64,000 bases of DNA from Bacteroidales bacterium (GTDB lineage: Bacteria > Bacteroidota > Bacteroidia > Bacteroidales > CG2-30-32-10), in contig DAOQAK010000005.1 of NCBI GenBank assembly GCA_035353855.1, positions 1 to 64,000 of the forward strand. The letters are read 5' to 3'. This document shows positions 1-8,670 of this stretch, in pieces. The notes under the pieces are model-generated. The model did no database searches. It was not told the origin of the DNA and saw only the letters and a program-made list of their open reading frames with translations. The stretch's first letter is position 1; the number at the start of each line of letters is the position of its first letter. Made by a program: the position numbers and the translations under genes.

Positions 1-166
1 AATTTTATGTGTAAAAAAAATATTCCGAAATGTTTGTTTATATCTTAGAATTCGGAACGCAAATTTGCAAAGATTCAGTATATTTATAGTAAAAAAAATT
101 GATGATCAATAGCATAAATTAAGTAAAAAAATTGTAATATTGTTCTTAAATAAATCAACAAATAAA

Positions 167-721
167 ATGATTATGAAAAGATTTTTGATTGCAATCATAC
201 TTATTGCAGGTGTTACATTTACTGCTTTTACACAACAAATCACTGCTTCTAAAATCCCGGTTGATTCAGTTACCAAAAAAATAACTTATACCGAAGTTGC
301 GCAACAAACCGGAACAAAAGATACTTTATATAATCGTGCAATACATTGGTGTAATTCATTCTTTGCAAATCCACAGTCAGCAACAACTTTACGTGATGTT
401 GCCATGGGAAAGATTGAAGGAAAATACCAATTTAAAGTTACAAATGCTCCTGATAAAAATGGATTAAAAACCGATGCCGGAATAGTTAAATACTCATTTA
501 CAATTGAACTTAAAGAAAATAAATATCGTATTAAAATTACCGATTTAAATCTTAAAGGTGCATCCTATTTTGCTCTTGAACGCTGGCTCGACAAAACAGA
601 TAAGGCATACGTTCCACAGTGGGATTACTACCTTACACAAGTTGATGAGTACATGAAAGATTTTATAAAAAACCTGAAAAAAGGAATGCAGGAAGTGAAG
701 AAAGTAAATGACAACTGGTAA
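167..721 (+). CDS. DUF4468 domain-containing exported protein
   Basis: The protein begins with a basic stretch and a hydrophobic core ending near AFTQQ, a typical Sec signal peptide, so it is exported. The mature part (roughly residues 35-150) resembles the DUF4468 family of Bacteroidota: an early region with YTEVAQQ, then NRAIHWCNSFF and a region resembling IKYSFTIELKENKYR and YRIKITDL. The function of the family is unknown; a TBP-like fold has been proposed for it. An upstream TTG would add residues, but the ATG at 167 (or 173) puts the signal peptide at the N-terminus and is preferred. It stands alone and converges with the next gene, only 3 bases away. Confidence 0.75.
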   Translation: MIMKRFLIAIILIAGVTFTAFTQQITASKIPVDSVTKKITYTEVAQQTGTKDTLYNRAIHWCNSFFANPQSATTLRDVAMGKIEGKYQFKVTNAPDKNGLKTDAGIVKYSFTIELKENKYRIKITDLNLKGASYFALERWLDKTDKAYVPQWDYYLTQVDEYMKDFIKNLKKGMQEVKKVNDNW

Positions 722-724
722 AGC

Positions 725-1468
725 TTATTCTCCTTCATTTTCATCTTGATTTTCCATATTCCCTAATGCATATAAAAATGCTCCGGTAAAGAATAAACAT
801 CCGGCAGTACCTGCGAAGATTTTAGTAAACGTTGTTGACTTCTTGATATAAAATTGATTCGAGGGTTGATAAGTTATGGATGATGGATTAGTCATTGTTC
901 TTATTATTCCTGAAATCCAAAACGAATTATCATAAAATGTCAGAGATGAAAAATCTTCATTAGTTGATAATGCAAAAATACATCTGAAATGAAGTGGACT
1001 TGTTTGTTCGCTGTAAGTATGTAAAAATTCTTTTGAAGTCCCGTTTTCTGTTGTAAAAGTTACCGGAGTGATTGAATCATTTTTATTTATGTTATAAAAT
1101 TCAGTGGTTAAAGGGTAACTTGAAATATTAATATATGATTGAGGTGCAATAAAATTAGGTTGTGTGCTATCATTAAAAAAATCATTTACTTGTTCGTATT
1201 CGAAAATTGCCGTACTTCTTTTCCAGTCGATGTAAAGAGGTTTAAGGAGTTTATTATAAATGGTAACCTGTATTGGTGAATTCTTACCTTTAAACGTAAA
1301 TCTAATCACCACCGTATCATTTCCGACAAAATATTCTTTATTCTCGTTTTGATATAGATTACTATTTACATAAACATATTGATATTTAGAGCAACCAGAA
1401 AAAACAATAATGACAAAGCCTATTAAAAACAAAAATGTTTTTACTTTAATTGAGATATAGTTTTTCAT
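725..1468 (-). CDS. Putative lipoprotein of unknown function
   Basis: A hydrophobic N-terminal segment is followed by the lipobox FSGC with the acylated Cys at about residue 26, so this is probably a lipoprotein on the periplasmic side of a membrane. A second hydrophobic stretch lies near the C-terminus (residues ~213-236, FAGTAGCLFFTGAFLYALGN), followed by an acidic tail, which suggests an additional membrane contact. The middle is polar, rich in Asn/Ser/Thr and beta-like. I recognise no domain family. It converges with the DUF4468 gene and is separated from the amidohydrolase gene by about 100 bases. Confidence 0.6.
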   Translation of the reverse strand: MKNYISIKVKTFLFLIGFVIIVFSGCSKYQYVYVNSNLYQNENKEYFVGNDTVVIRFTFKGKNSPIQVTIYNKLLKPLYIDWKRSTAIFEYEQVNDFFNDSTQPNFIAPQSYINISSYPLTTEFYNINKNDSITPVTFTTENGTSKEFLHTYSEQTSPLHFRCIFALSTNEDFSSLTFYDNSFWISGIIRTMTNPSSITYQPSNQFYIKKSTTFTKIFAGTAGCLFFTGAFLYALGNMENQDENEGE

Positions 1469-1567
1469 ATTGAAAATTTTTAAATGAAATCAAAAAACAA
1501 ATCTTATGCCAAGAATAAAATATCGAGAAAATAAAAACCTGTGATATAATAAGATGCAAATTCTGTT

Positions 1568-2764
1568 TTAGAAAATCACTTTGATGTTAGAACTTCTGGT
1601 TAAGTGATTTGACGCGGTATTTACGTTTTCGAGAAGAATGACTCCCGGCGATTTTCCTTTTTCAAGCGAACCATATTTTTCTGAAATATTTAAAAATTCT
1701 GCACCATTTAACGTAGCCCATTTCAACATTTCCTGTAATGGAATGAATGGCATGCTTGAACGAATGGTTTTTATTTCGTCAAGTATGGAAAGATTTTTAT
1801 TTGAAGCAAAACTGTCGGTTCCTAAAGTTATTTTACACGATTTGTTGAAGAACATTGCAAAGTCGGGAAGTTTTTGTTCGATATATAAATTTGCATTCGG
1901 GCAAAAGCACCAATAGATATCAGAAAAATAATTTAAAGCAAAATCAATATCGGTTTCTGTAGCAACAGTATTATGTACTAATTGTATTTTATTATTTTTT
2001 GCAAGGTGTTCAGAAATGGCTTCAATAGGGCGTTTTCCGCAATTTGAAAAATCGGAATGTTCCACACCAAAACGAAAATGCATGTCTTTAATGTTTCCGT
2101 TTTTTGTCAGGAAAAATTTATTTTCTTCTTCACTTTCCTGGTGATGAATGCTTAAAATTTCACCGGTATTTTCGTTGTGTTCCTTTATAAGTTGAAATAA
2201 TTTTTTAGATAAAGAATAAGGCGCATGTGGTGTTATTGAAGCGCTATTATTTTTTTTGATTTGTGTTACTTCATCAATTAATCGTAACGATTTTTCAAAA
2301 GCTTTTTCGGCTTTTTGTGGTGCAGATGCAAATGTTTCGATAAAATTATGAAAGTAAATATTGCTTTTTTCTTTTAATGAAAAAGTAATATTCGTATTGC
2401 AAATATCGCCAACAGCAACAATGCCGCCGTTTTTCATTTCTTGTTCCGCCGAAAAAATATATTCTTCAGTTGAAATATCATCTTCTTCTTTGCGAATATT
2501 TTGAAGGTTGATTATAAAATTATCAAGACCTGTATGTTCGGGAATTCTGTTCTTCAACCATGATAATTCAAGATGGCAATGTGCATTGATAAAACCCGGA
2601 CAAATAAATCCCTCAAATTTTTCTACATCAGAAATTGAATGATCAAGGTTATTTGGTTCAATTACATTTTCTTTTAAAACACCTTGCTCATCAATAATAA
2701 TAATGCCGTTTCTGACAGGTTGCTGTGAAATCGGAAAAACAATATCGGCCGAAATTTTTCGCAA
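1568..2764 (-). CDS. Amidohydrolase (chlorohydrolase / aminodeoxyfutalosine deaminase-like)
   Basis: A metal-dependent amidohydrolase of the ATZ/TRZ-like superfamily, probably a cytosolic deaminase. Metal-binding motifs are visible in order: PGFINAHCHLELS (HxH pair), SITPHAPYSLS (His), IQLVHNT (His) and TLGTDSFASN (Asp). The N-terminus RKISADIVFPIS matches how many Bacteroidota homologues begin, so I placed the start at a TTG at 2764; an in-frame TTG at 2785 is also possible but lies within a TAATTTTG promoter-like octamer. The substrate cannot be deduced; deaminases of futalosine-pathway menaquinone synthesis are among the relatives, but no other mqn gene is in the window. It is a single gene with no operon partner. 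Confidence 0.75.
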   Translation of the reverse strand: MRKISADIVFPISQQPVRNGIIIIDEQGVLKENVIEPNNLDHSISDVEKFEGFICPGFINAHCHLELSWLKNRIPEHTGLDNFIINLQNIRKEEDDISTEEYIFSAEQEMKNGGIVAVGDICNTNITFSLKEKSNIYFHNFIETFASAPQKAEKAFEKSLRLIDEVTQIKKNNSASITPHAPYSLSKKLFQLIKEHNENTGEILSIHHQESEEENKFFLTKNGNIKDMHFRFGVEHSDFSNCGKRPIEAISEHLAKNNKIQLVHNTVATETDIDFALNYFSDIYWCFCPNANLYIEQKLPDFAMFFNKSCKITLGTDSFASNKNLSILDEIKTIRSSMPFIPLQEMLKWATLNGAEFLNISEKYGSLEKGKSPGVILLENVNTASNHLTRSSNIKVIF

Positions 2765-2785
2765 AGTGAAATTTAGTTTTAACAA

Positions 2786-3159
2786 AATTATTAAATCATC
2801 TTTTTGTATTTTTTGTAAGCTGGAAGAGTTATTAACAAAGGGAGTTTAAAAAGTACCAAATTTCAAGACCCAAATTCAAAAATTAAACAAAAGTATTTCG
2901 TACCTACCTGCCTCTCCAGCCTGATTCGCATCGAGTCAGGCAAGTCAGGCGATACTTTTTTATTTTGTTTATATTTTAGTTTTACCAATATAATGTTTCT
3001 GCGAAACTTTATTTAGCCTCGTTAGAGGCGACATATTGGTAAAAATTCAAACACTACATAACAAAGCCCCATCGGGGCGATATATTTAATACATTCGTTT
3101 TACAATGAATTTTATTCTTTTTGAATATTTTTTAGATTTTAAAATTTGGTTCTTTAGAT
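2786..3159. repeat. Intergenic region with dispersed GC-rich hairpin repeats
   Basis: No gene is seen here. The region holds three GC-rich hairpins unlike the AT-rich surroundings: a 10-bp stem GCCTGATTCG/CGAGTCAGGC with a CAT loop (2918-2940), GCCTC-GTTA-GAGGC (3016-3029) and GCCCC-ATC-GGGGC (3066-3078). The last two are each followed by a similar GACATATT or GATATATT string, so they look like two members of one repeat family. None is followed by a long T-run in a place that would make it an obvious terminator. Confidence 0.6.
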
Positions 3160-3192
3160 TTTGAGTTTAAAAGGGTTTTATTTTTAACTTTG
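3160..3192 (+). promoter_or_regulatory. Bacteroidota-type promoter for rlmN
   Basis: TTTG at 3160-3163, then 21 bases, then a perfect TAnnTTTG octamer (TAACTTTG, 3185-3192). This fits the -33/-7 consensus of Bacteroidota. Transcription would start only about 10 bases before the rlmN ATG, giving a very short leader. Confidence 0.7.
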
Positions 3193-3208
3193 TGTCGGAG
3201 AATAAGAA

Positions 3209-4276
3209 ATGACAAATACTTCAGAAATAAACAAAAAACAAGATATTCGTTTTCTTTCACAGGAAGAATTAAAAAATTTTTTCATTGAGAAAAACGAAAA
3301 AGCATTTCGTGCAAAGCAGGTGTGGGAATGGTTGTGGAAAAAATCGGCACATAGCTTTGATGAAATGACAAATGTTTCACTTGCTACACGGGAAATGCTG
3401 AGGGAAAATTTTATTTTCGAAACGGCAAAGCCTGAAATAATCAACATTAGCAAGGATAAGACAATTAAAACTGCTTTTCGTTTTCGCAACGAACATATTG
3501 CTGAAGGTGTTTTAATACCAGCCGAAAACCGCATGACTGCTTGTGTTTCATCACAGGTAGGATGTTCCCTTGGATGCAAATTTTGTGCAACGGGAAAATT
3601 AGGTTTTACCCGAAATCTATTGTTCGATGAAATTTACGATCAGGTTGCAATTATTGGTAAGCAGGCACAGGAGCATTATCAGCATCATCTTACAAACATA
3701 GTATTCATGGGCATGGGCGAGCCCTTGCTGAATTATGAAAATCTTTTAAAAGCGATTGATCGAATAACTTCTCCTGATGGATTGAATATGTCGCCATCAC
3801 GCATTACCGTTTCAACAGTAGGATTGGTGAAGATGATAAAAAAATTAGGCGATGATAATGTAAAATTCAATCTTGCGCTTTCGCTTCATGCAGCAAATGA
3901 TAAAAAGAGAAACCAGATTATTCCTGCGAATGAACAGAATTCGATGAGCAAGCTTGCTGAGGCATTGAAATATTTTTATGAAAAAACCGGAACACGAATT
4001 ACACTGGAATATTTAATTCTCGATCGTTTCAACGATTCCATTGCCGATGCAAAAGAACTTGCCGAATTTTGTAAAAACTTTCCATGTAAAATAAATATTA
4101 TTGAATACAATCCTATTGCCGGAAGTGAATTTGGAAAGTCAAGAGAGATAAGCGTAAAAGGATTTGCCGGTTACCTGGAAACAAAAAATTTAATAGTGAA
4201 TATTCGTAAAAGTAGAGGTGAAGATATTGATGCAGCTTGCGGACAGCTTGCAGGAAAATTAAAAAATAAATCTTGA
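3209..4276 (+). CDS. rlmN: 23S rRNA (adenine2503-C2)-methyltransferase RlmN
   Basis: Radical SAM enzyme that methylates C2 of A2503 in 23S rRNA and A37 in some tRNAs. The radical SAM cluster motif CSLGCKFC gives Cys119, Cys123 and Cys126. The GMGEP motif follows, and the methyl-carrying Cys at about residue 344 (DAACGQL) is present near the C-terminus. At 355 residues the length is normal for the family. The start ATG at 3209 directly follows a strong promoter. The next gene begins 4 bases after the TGA stop, so it opens an operon with the MOSC-MoaB fusion and the HD-domain gene. Confidence 0.96.
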   Translation: MTNTSEINKKQDIRFLSQEELKNFFIEKNEKAFRAKQVWEWLWKKSAHSFDEMTNVSLATREMLRENFIFETAKPEIINISKDKTIKTAFRFRNEHIAEGVLIPAENRMTACVSSQVGCSLGCKFCATGKLGFTRNLLFDEIYDQVAIIGKQAQEHYQHHLTNIVFMGMGEPLLNYENLLKAIDRITSPDGLNMSPSRITVSTVGLVKMIKKLGDDNVKFNLALSLHAANDKKRNQIIPANEQNSMSKLAEALKYFYEKTGTRITLEYLILDRFNDSIADAKELAEFCKNFPCKINIIEYNPIAGSEFGKSREISVKGFAGYLETKNLIVNIRKSRGEDIDAACGQLAGKLKNKS

Positions 4277-4280
4277 TTTT

Positions 4281-5204
4281 ATGAAAGTAGTATCTGTAAA
4301 TATTTCCGAAAAAAAAGGAACCATAAAACATCCTGTCGATAAAATTATTTTGAATGATAAAGGTGTGGAAGGTGATGCCCATGCAGGCTATTGGATTCGG
4401 CAGGTTAGCATGCTTGGTGCAGAGAGTATAGAAAGATTTTCAAAGCAGGTCAAACGCAAAATAAATTTTGGTGAGCTTGCTGAGAATATTACTACTGAAG
4501 GTTTTGATGTATACAAGTCAAATATCCTCGACCGTTTTGAAACAAAAAATGTAATTCTTGAAGTTACACAAATCGGGAAAAAATGCCATGGCGACAGATG
4601 TGCAATTTTTCGTGAAGTGGGAACTTGCGTTATGCCGAAAGAAGGAATTTTTTGTCGCGTTATCAAAGGTGGTGAAGTAAAAGCAGACGATGAAATAATT
4701 TATAAACCGAAAATTTTTAAAGCTGCCGTCATAACGCTCAGCGACCGTGCCAGTCGTGGAGAATACGACGATCTTAGCGGACCAAAAGTTATTGAATTTT
4801 TAGAAAAATATTTTATAGAAGAAAAACGTGAATTTGAAAATTCATACAAACTAATTCCAGATGATGCAAATCAATTAAAAAAATTATTGGAAGATTTTAC
4901 AAATAAAAATTTCGATTTTATTTTTACCACAGGAGGAACAGGAATTGGTTCAAAAGATATAACAGTTGACGTTACAAAACCCATGCTGCATAAGGAAATT
5001 CCAGGTATCATGGAATTCATTCGATACAAATATGGTTCTGAAAAACCGAATGCACTAATCAGTCGCTCGGTTGCAGGATTGATTAATAAGACAATGATTT
5101 TTACTTTGCCCGGAAGTGTAAAAGCCGTAAACGAATACATGACAGAAATTTTAAAATCGTTGAATCATTTGGTTCTTATGCTACATGAAATTGATTCACA
5201 TTAA
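4281..5204 (+). CDS. MOSC domain / MoaB-type molybdopterin adenylyltransferase fusion
   Basis: Two domains are fused. Residues ~1-145 form a MOSC domain (GVEGDAHAG, GELAENITTEG, CHGDRC, and the region around KEGIFCRVIKGG), a fold that binds sulfurated metal cofactors. Residues ~148-305 form a MoaB/MogA-type domain (AAVITLSDRASRGEYDD, TTGGTGIGSKD, FTLPGSVKAVNE), which adenylylates molybdopterin before metal insertion. The fusion suggests molybdenum cofactor finishing or sulfuration. No other moa/moe gene is in the window, so the rest of the pathway must be encoded elsewhere. It is the second gene of the rlmN operon, 4 bases after rlmN and 15 before the HD gene. Confidence 0.88.
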   Translation: MKVVSVNISEKKGTIKHPVDKIILNDKGVEGDAHAGYWIRQVSMLGAESIERFSKQVKRKINFGELAENITTEGFDVYKSNILDRFETKNVILEVTQIGKKCHGDRCAIFREVGTCVMPKEGIFCRVIKGGEVKADDEIIYKPKIFKAAVITLSDRASRGEYDDLSGPKVIEFLEKYFIEEKREFENSYKLIPDDANQLKKLLEDFTNKNFDFIFTTGGTGIGSKDITVDVTKPMLHKEIPGIMEFIRYKYGSEKPNALISRSVAGLINKTMIFTLPGSVKAVNEYMTEILKSLNHLVLMLHEIDSH

Positions 5205-5219
5205 TTATCGGAGTTATTT

Positions 5220-5777
5220 ATGACCAGGGAAGAAGCGCTGCAATTATTAAAAGAAAATATAAAAAACGAACGCACCATTTGGCATTCACTTGCATCAGAA
5301 GCAGTGATGCATGCATTGGCAGTAAAGCTTAATGAAAATCCTGAAAAATGGGCAATGGCAGGATTGCTGCATGATTTGGATGTTGAAATTACCAATGCCG
5401 ATCCGAAAGTTCATGGATTAATTACAGCAAAAATGCTGGAAGAAAAAAATTTTGATGCTGAAATTATTGAAGCAATAAAACTTCATAATGAAGAAGCAGA
5501 AGGAGTACCTGCACGCAGTACCAAGTTTCATCATGCTTTAGCAGCAGGCGAAACAATCACCGGATTAATTCAGGCTACCACTTATGTTTATCCCGATAAA
5601 AAAATTGCATCAGTAAAATCTTCATCAGTTGTAAAACGAATGAAAGAAAAATTATTTGCAGCATCGGTGAAAAGAGAAAGTATCCGCGAATGCGAATTAA
5701 TAGGAATTCCTTTAAATGAATTTGCTGAAATAGCCGTAAATGCTATGCGAGGCATTGCCGACCAGATTGGTTTATAA
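5220..5777 (+). CDS. HD (HDIG-type) domain protein
   Basis: A small stand-alone HD-superfamily protein, likely a metal-dependent phosphohydrolase of the cytosol. The metal ligands expected for the fold are present: His22 (in IWHSLASEA), His51-Asp52 (LLHDLD), His65 in KVHGLITAK and a later His/Asp region (LHNEEAEG, FHHALAAGE). At 185 residues it matches the single-domain HDIG group. The substrate is unknown. It closes the rlmN operon, 15 bases after the MOSC-MoaB gene, and converges with the DUF1573 gene across a terminator. Confidence 0.8.
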   Translation: MTREEALQLLKENIKNERTIWHSLASEAVMHALAVKLNENPEKWAMAGLLHDLDVEITNADPKVHGLITAKMLEEKNFDAEIIEAIKLHNEEAEGVPARSTKFHHALAAGETITGLIQATTYVYPDKKIASVKSSSVVKRMKEKLFAASVKRESIRECELIGIPLNEFAEIAVNAMRGIADQIGL

Positions 5778-5806
5778 AAAAGACACAGCAACAAATTGCG
5801 GTGTCC
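5776..5806 (-). terminator. Rho-independent terminator of the DUF1573 gene
   Basis: Stem GACAC-A-GCAA / TTGC-G-GTGTC with a CAAA loop (5782-5805). Read on the minus strand it is followed by a run of six U. On the plus strand the T-run is weak (CTTT), although it may also help stop the HD gene transcript. Confidence 0.75.
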
Positions 5807-5840
5807 TTTAAAAATAAGATATACCAAACTTACCTAATAA

Positions 5841-6311
5841 TTATTTTTTGGGAGTAACAAGTTCATTGGGTTGCTTTTCGGGTACAACTCCAGAACTTGT
5901 ATCTTCAACAACGCTACCTTTTATACTTAAAACGATAGTACCATTGCTTGCATTAGAAATTACGGTAATTTGTTTGCTGATGGTTCCTACAATATTTGTT
6001 TTGGTATAATTAACTTTTATTTCTCCTGTTTTTCCTGGTAGTATTGGTTCTTTTGTCCATGCAGCTATAGTACAACCACAGCTTGTAGTTACATTAGTTA
6101 AAACTAAGGGTTCATTACCTGTGTTTTTGAATGTGAATGTGCAGTTACCATTGCTGCCTTTAACAATAGCGCCATAATCATGCACTATATTATCAAAAGT
6201 AATAATAGCTGCATTTGCATTATCACTACTTTTATCCTGTGTAGAGTTGTTCTGTGCATTTATTGCCATTGCAATAATTAGAAAATAAAATGATAATAAA
6301 ACATTTTTCAT
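5841..6311 (-). CDS. DUF1573 domain exported protein
   Basis: A signal peptide (hydrophobic core ending AMAINAQ) is followed by a single DUF1573 (ASH-like, Ig-type beta sandwich) domain at residues ~37-135. Diagnostic motifs are HDYGAIVKG, the region around CTFTFKNTGNEPLVL, and SCGCT. Members are periplasmic or surface-exposed proteins of unknown function, abundant in Bacteroidota. The C-terminal tail (VVPEKQPNELVTPKK) is charged and lacks a T9SS sorting domain. The DNA just downstream resembles the 3' end of the neighbouring T9SS cargo gene (see findings). Confidence 0.85.
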   Translation of the reverse strand: MKNVLLSFYFLIIAMAINAQNNSTQDKSSDNANAAIITFDNIVHDYGAIVKGSNGNCTFTFKNTGNEPLVLTNVTTSCGCTIAAWTKEPILPGKTGEIKVNYTKTNIVGTISKQITVISNASNGTIVLSIKGSVVEDTSSGVVPEKQPNELVTPKK

Positions 6312-6715
6312 AATTTGAAATTTTTATAATGATTATAAATTAAAAATTTGATGTTTGAATTATATATTGGAAAAGATTTATTAGATAAAAATATTTTTAT
6401 CAGAGATATTATTAATGCGACCGGAATAAAACTATTCTGGGAAAAATTACAGAGAAGAAAAATTAAAATAAGCGGGGAAATAGATTTTCTATAGATAAAA
6501 GTATTTATACTTTTTCTATTTTCACGATGCGCAAAAAGGATTTGTGTGTTTTGCGAACACGAAGTAATATCGGGAAGACCACTGATAGTCTCCAAGACCG
6601 ACCTCAATTTATTTGTTTAATAAAAAACATTAAAAAATTATTTTAATAAGATTCTTAATAACTAAGACAAATGTATAAATTTCTTATTTAATACAATAGT
6701 TAAATTATTTTTTAT
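6312..6715. other. Intergenic region, no gene supported
   Basis: About 400 bases between two minus-strand genes, AT-rich. An open frame of 99 codons on the minus strand (6308-6607) has no recognisable domain, a skewed Ile/Phe/Ser composition and no start region that I would trust, so it is not called. The promoter of the DUF1573 gene presumably lies in its lower part, but no clear TAnnTTTG octamer with a partner was identified. Confidence 0.4.
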
Positions 6716-6747
6716 AAAAAAGGCACAACAAAATTTGTTGTGCCTTT
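6716..6747 (-). terminator. Rho-independent terminator of the T9SS cargo gene
   Basis: An 11-bp inverted repeat GGCACAACAAA / TTTGTTGTGCC (6722-6732 and 6734-6744). On the minus strand it is followed by a run of six U, directly downstream of the gene ending at 6769. Confidence 0.85.
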
Positions 6748-6768
6748 AAAGAATTAGATAAACCGAAC

Positions 6769-8670
6769 TTACCTAATAATTATCTTCTTATAAAAATTAG
6801 TATTTTCACCTGATAATTTTATCATATAAATACCCTTAGGTAAATCGCTAAAATCAAAGGTTTTTTCGTATTTATTATTCACTAAATTTTCAGAAATAAT
6901 AGTTTGTCCTACCACGTTGCTAATCGAAAGTTCATTATATTTTTCGGGATTATCAATACTTACAGTAAAGCTACCATTATTTGGATTTGGATATACAGTA
7001 ATGATATTCTTTGAATAATCTTCTATTCCGGTTAAAATATCAGCTGTAACAATAGCTCTAGGGCTTATACATGAATCGGATTGTACCTGCCAGTTATAAA
7101 AGTAGTAGTAGTAAGAGGATCCAGCAGTACTACCCGTTACGGATAAAACATTAGCTAATGTATAAGGATAAGCTGGTCCCGAAGTTTCTCTCCAGAAATA
7201 ATTAGAAACACCTGCTCCTAAAACATAACCTGTTCCAGCGGGAACGTGGAAATTTAAAGTAACGGATTGTGTTCCTGTTGAAACGCTTGTTTTTACTGAA
7301 TCCAGGTAAGTTCCGTTGCTATTTCTTAACCAGATGGTTCTTGTTCCGGCGGTTTGTTCATAAACAGTAACCGATTTAATAGTTACTGGAGTATATGTAT
7401 CAAATGTTAATCCCTGTCTTGCAGCTGCAGTATAATAACCACCTGCTGTACCTTTTGCTGTCATCCCAACTGATTGTACTGCATTTCCGATAACATCTTC
7501 AACATAGTAGTTGGTAGTTGTGGAAAGAGGAGGAGTAGTATATGAATTTCCTTTAGCAATTGCTGTTCCTCCTGTTTGAGCAGTATACCATTTTAGCACA
7601 CCCGAACCACTAGCAGATAAAGTTACTGTAGAACCTACATTTCCACTTCCTCCAGTAGTAGAAGGAGCAGTAGGAACAGTAACGGAAATAAAATTAGTTT
7701 TTGTTGTGGTGTATGCAGAGTTGTTATTAATTTTTAGAGTCACTGTGTAATTACCACTTGCACTATATGTATGTGTTGGGTTCTGTAATGTAGAAGTTGA
7801 ACCATCACCAAAATCCCAAAGCCAAGAAGTTGCTTTATAAGATTGATCAGAAAAAGAAATTTGTGATGAAACACATGCAAGCTTTGTCATGGAAGCAGCA
7901 AAATCAGCACTTGCAGGTATTGCACCTGCTGTACTCATACCAGCTTGTTGTACAGCCTTAGATGAGGCATCTTGTATGTATCCAACAGCAGCTAAATTTG
8001 CTGAATTATCAACATTTGCATAAGTCCATGATTTGATATAAACTACTGAATCTCCAACAGCCATAGTAGGTAAAGTCATGCCATTTGGGTCGGGCAAGAA
8101 TTTCTTAAATACGTTAATGTGATCTGCTGTTCCATATGTTCCCTGGTAATTCATATTTTCTTCGATAACTGCAATTTTTGCAGCATAGGTACCAGTAGTA
8201 GTTGCTGTTTTCTTGATAACCATTTTTACAGCAATAACCCCATTACTAACTTCATGAATCATTGAAATAGTAAAAGGAGAAGTAACAGCATAATTAGTGT
8301 TTATATTAGTTTGTGTGGGTGTTGAAGACGAATGTACACCATCCAGTTGTGACCAAGGTACACCACCAGTATTAGGATCGTTAACTCCATATAAAGTTGC
8401 TTGAGTATTTACTTCGGTTGGATTGTCCTGATTCATCGGATCATCTCCTGGCCAATCAACATGATAATAGATCAATGCCATTTTAGTTGCATTATTAGTA
8501 TGTAAGGTCGTAATGCTTGCATCAGCACTTGGGCAGTTCGATCAGCCAGTATTAGTAAACTGTTCAAGTAAGACCATTCTTTGTGACTTTTGTTGTCCCC
8601 AAAGGTTCTGTGCAAACAGTATAGCTAGAACCAATGGAATCAAAGTTAAAATAGATAATTTTTTTTTCAT
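6769..8670 (-). CDS. T9SS-exported Omp28-like thioredoxin-fold protein with in-frame TGA (candidate selenoprotein)
   Basis: From the ATG at 8670 the frame reads a signal peptide (MKKKLSILTLIPLVLAIL, with a processing region near LWGQQ), then MVLLEQFTNTG, a TGA codon (8544-8542, residue 43), SNCPSADA and on without another stop to 6769, 633 codons in all. Relatives in Bacteroidota (Omp28-like, thioredoxin fold) carry a CxxC at this place, so the TGA stands exactly where the first Cys should be: U-S-N-C. The thioredoxin-like part continues with ALIYYHVDWPGDDPM and GVPWSQLDG (cis-Pro region). A PKD domain follows at about residues 255-330 (WLWDFGDGSTSTLQNPTHTY), then beta-rich Ig-like repeats, and a T9SS type A sorting domain at the C-terminus (VYPNPNNGSFTVSIDN ... 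KIIIR). The alternatives are a nonsense mutation in a dying gene or a sequencing error. Without readthrough only a 570-residue fragment from the Met at 8481, lacking a signal peptide, could be made. Confidence 0.75.
8512..8544 (-). promoter_or_regulatory. Possible SECIS-like hairpin after the in-frame TGA
   Basis: In the mRNA the UGA is followed after 12 bases by a 6-bp stem AGUGCU / AGCAUU (one G-U pair) with the 6-base loop GAUGCA. The loop begins 18 bases after the UGA, within the spacing known for bacterial SECIS elements, and has a G as its first base. It lacks the GGU loop of the E. coli elements, so the assignment is tentative. Confidence 0.35.

Noticed and set aside
6308..6607. Minus-strand open frame of 99 codons upstream of the DUF1573 gene
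   Set aside because: Its composition is that of translated AT-rich spacer, there is no recognisable domain, and it overlaps the DUF1573 start.
8542..8544. Genome-wide reassignment of TGA to an amino acid as the explanation for the in-frame TGA
   Set aside because: TGA is used as a normal stop elsewhere in the window, for example at the end of rlmN (4274-4276), ruvA (43259-43261) and the activase at 59101.
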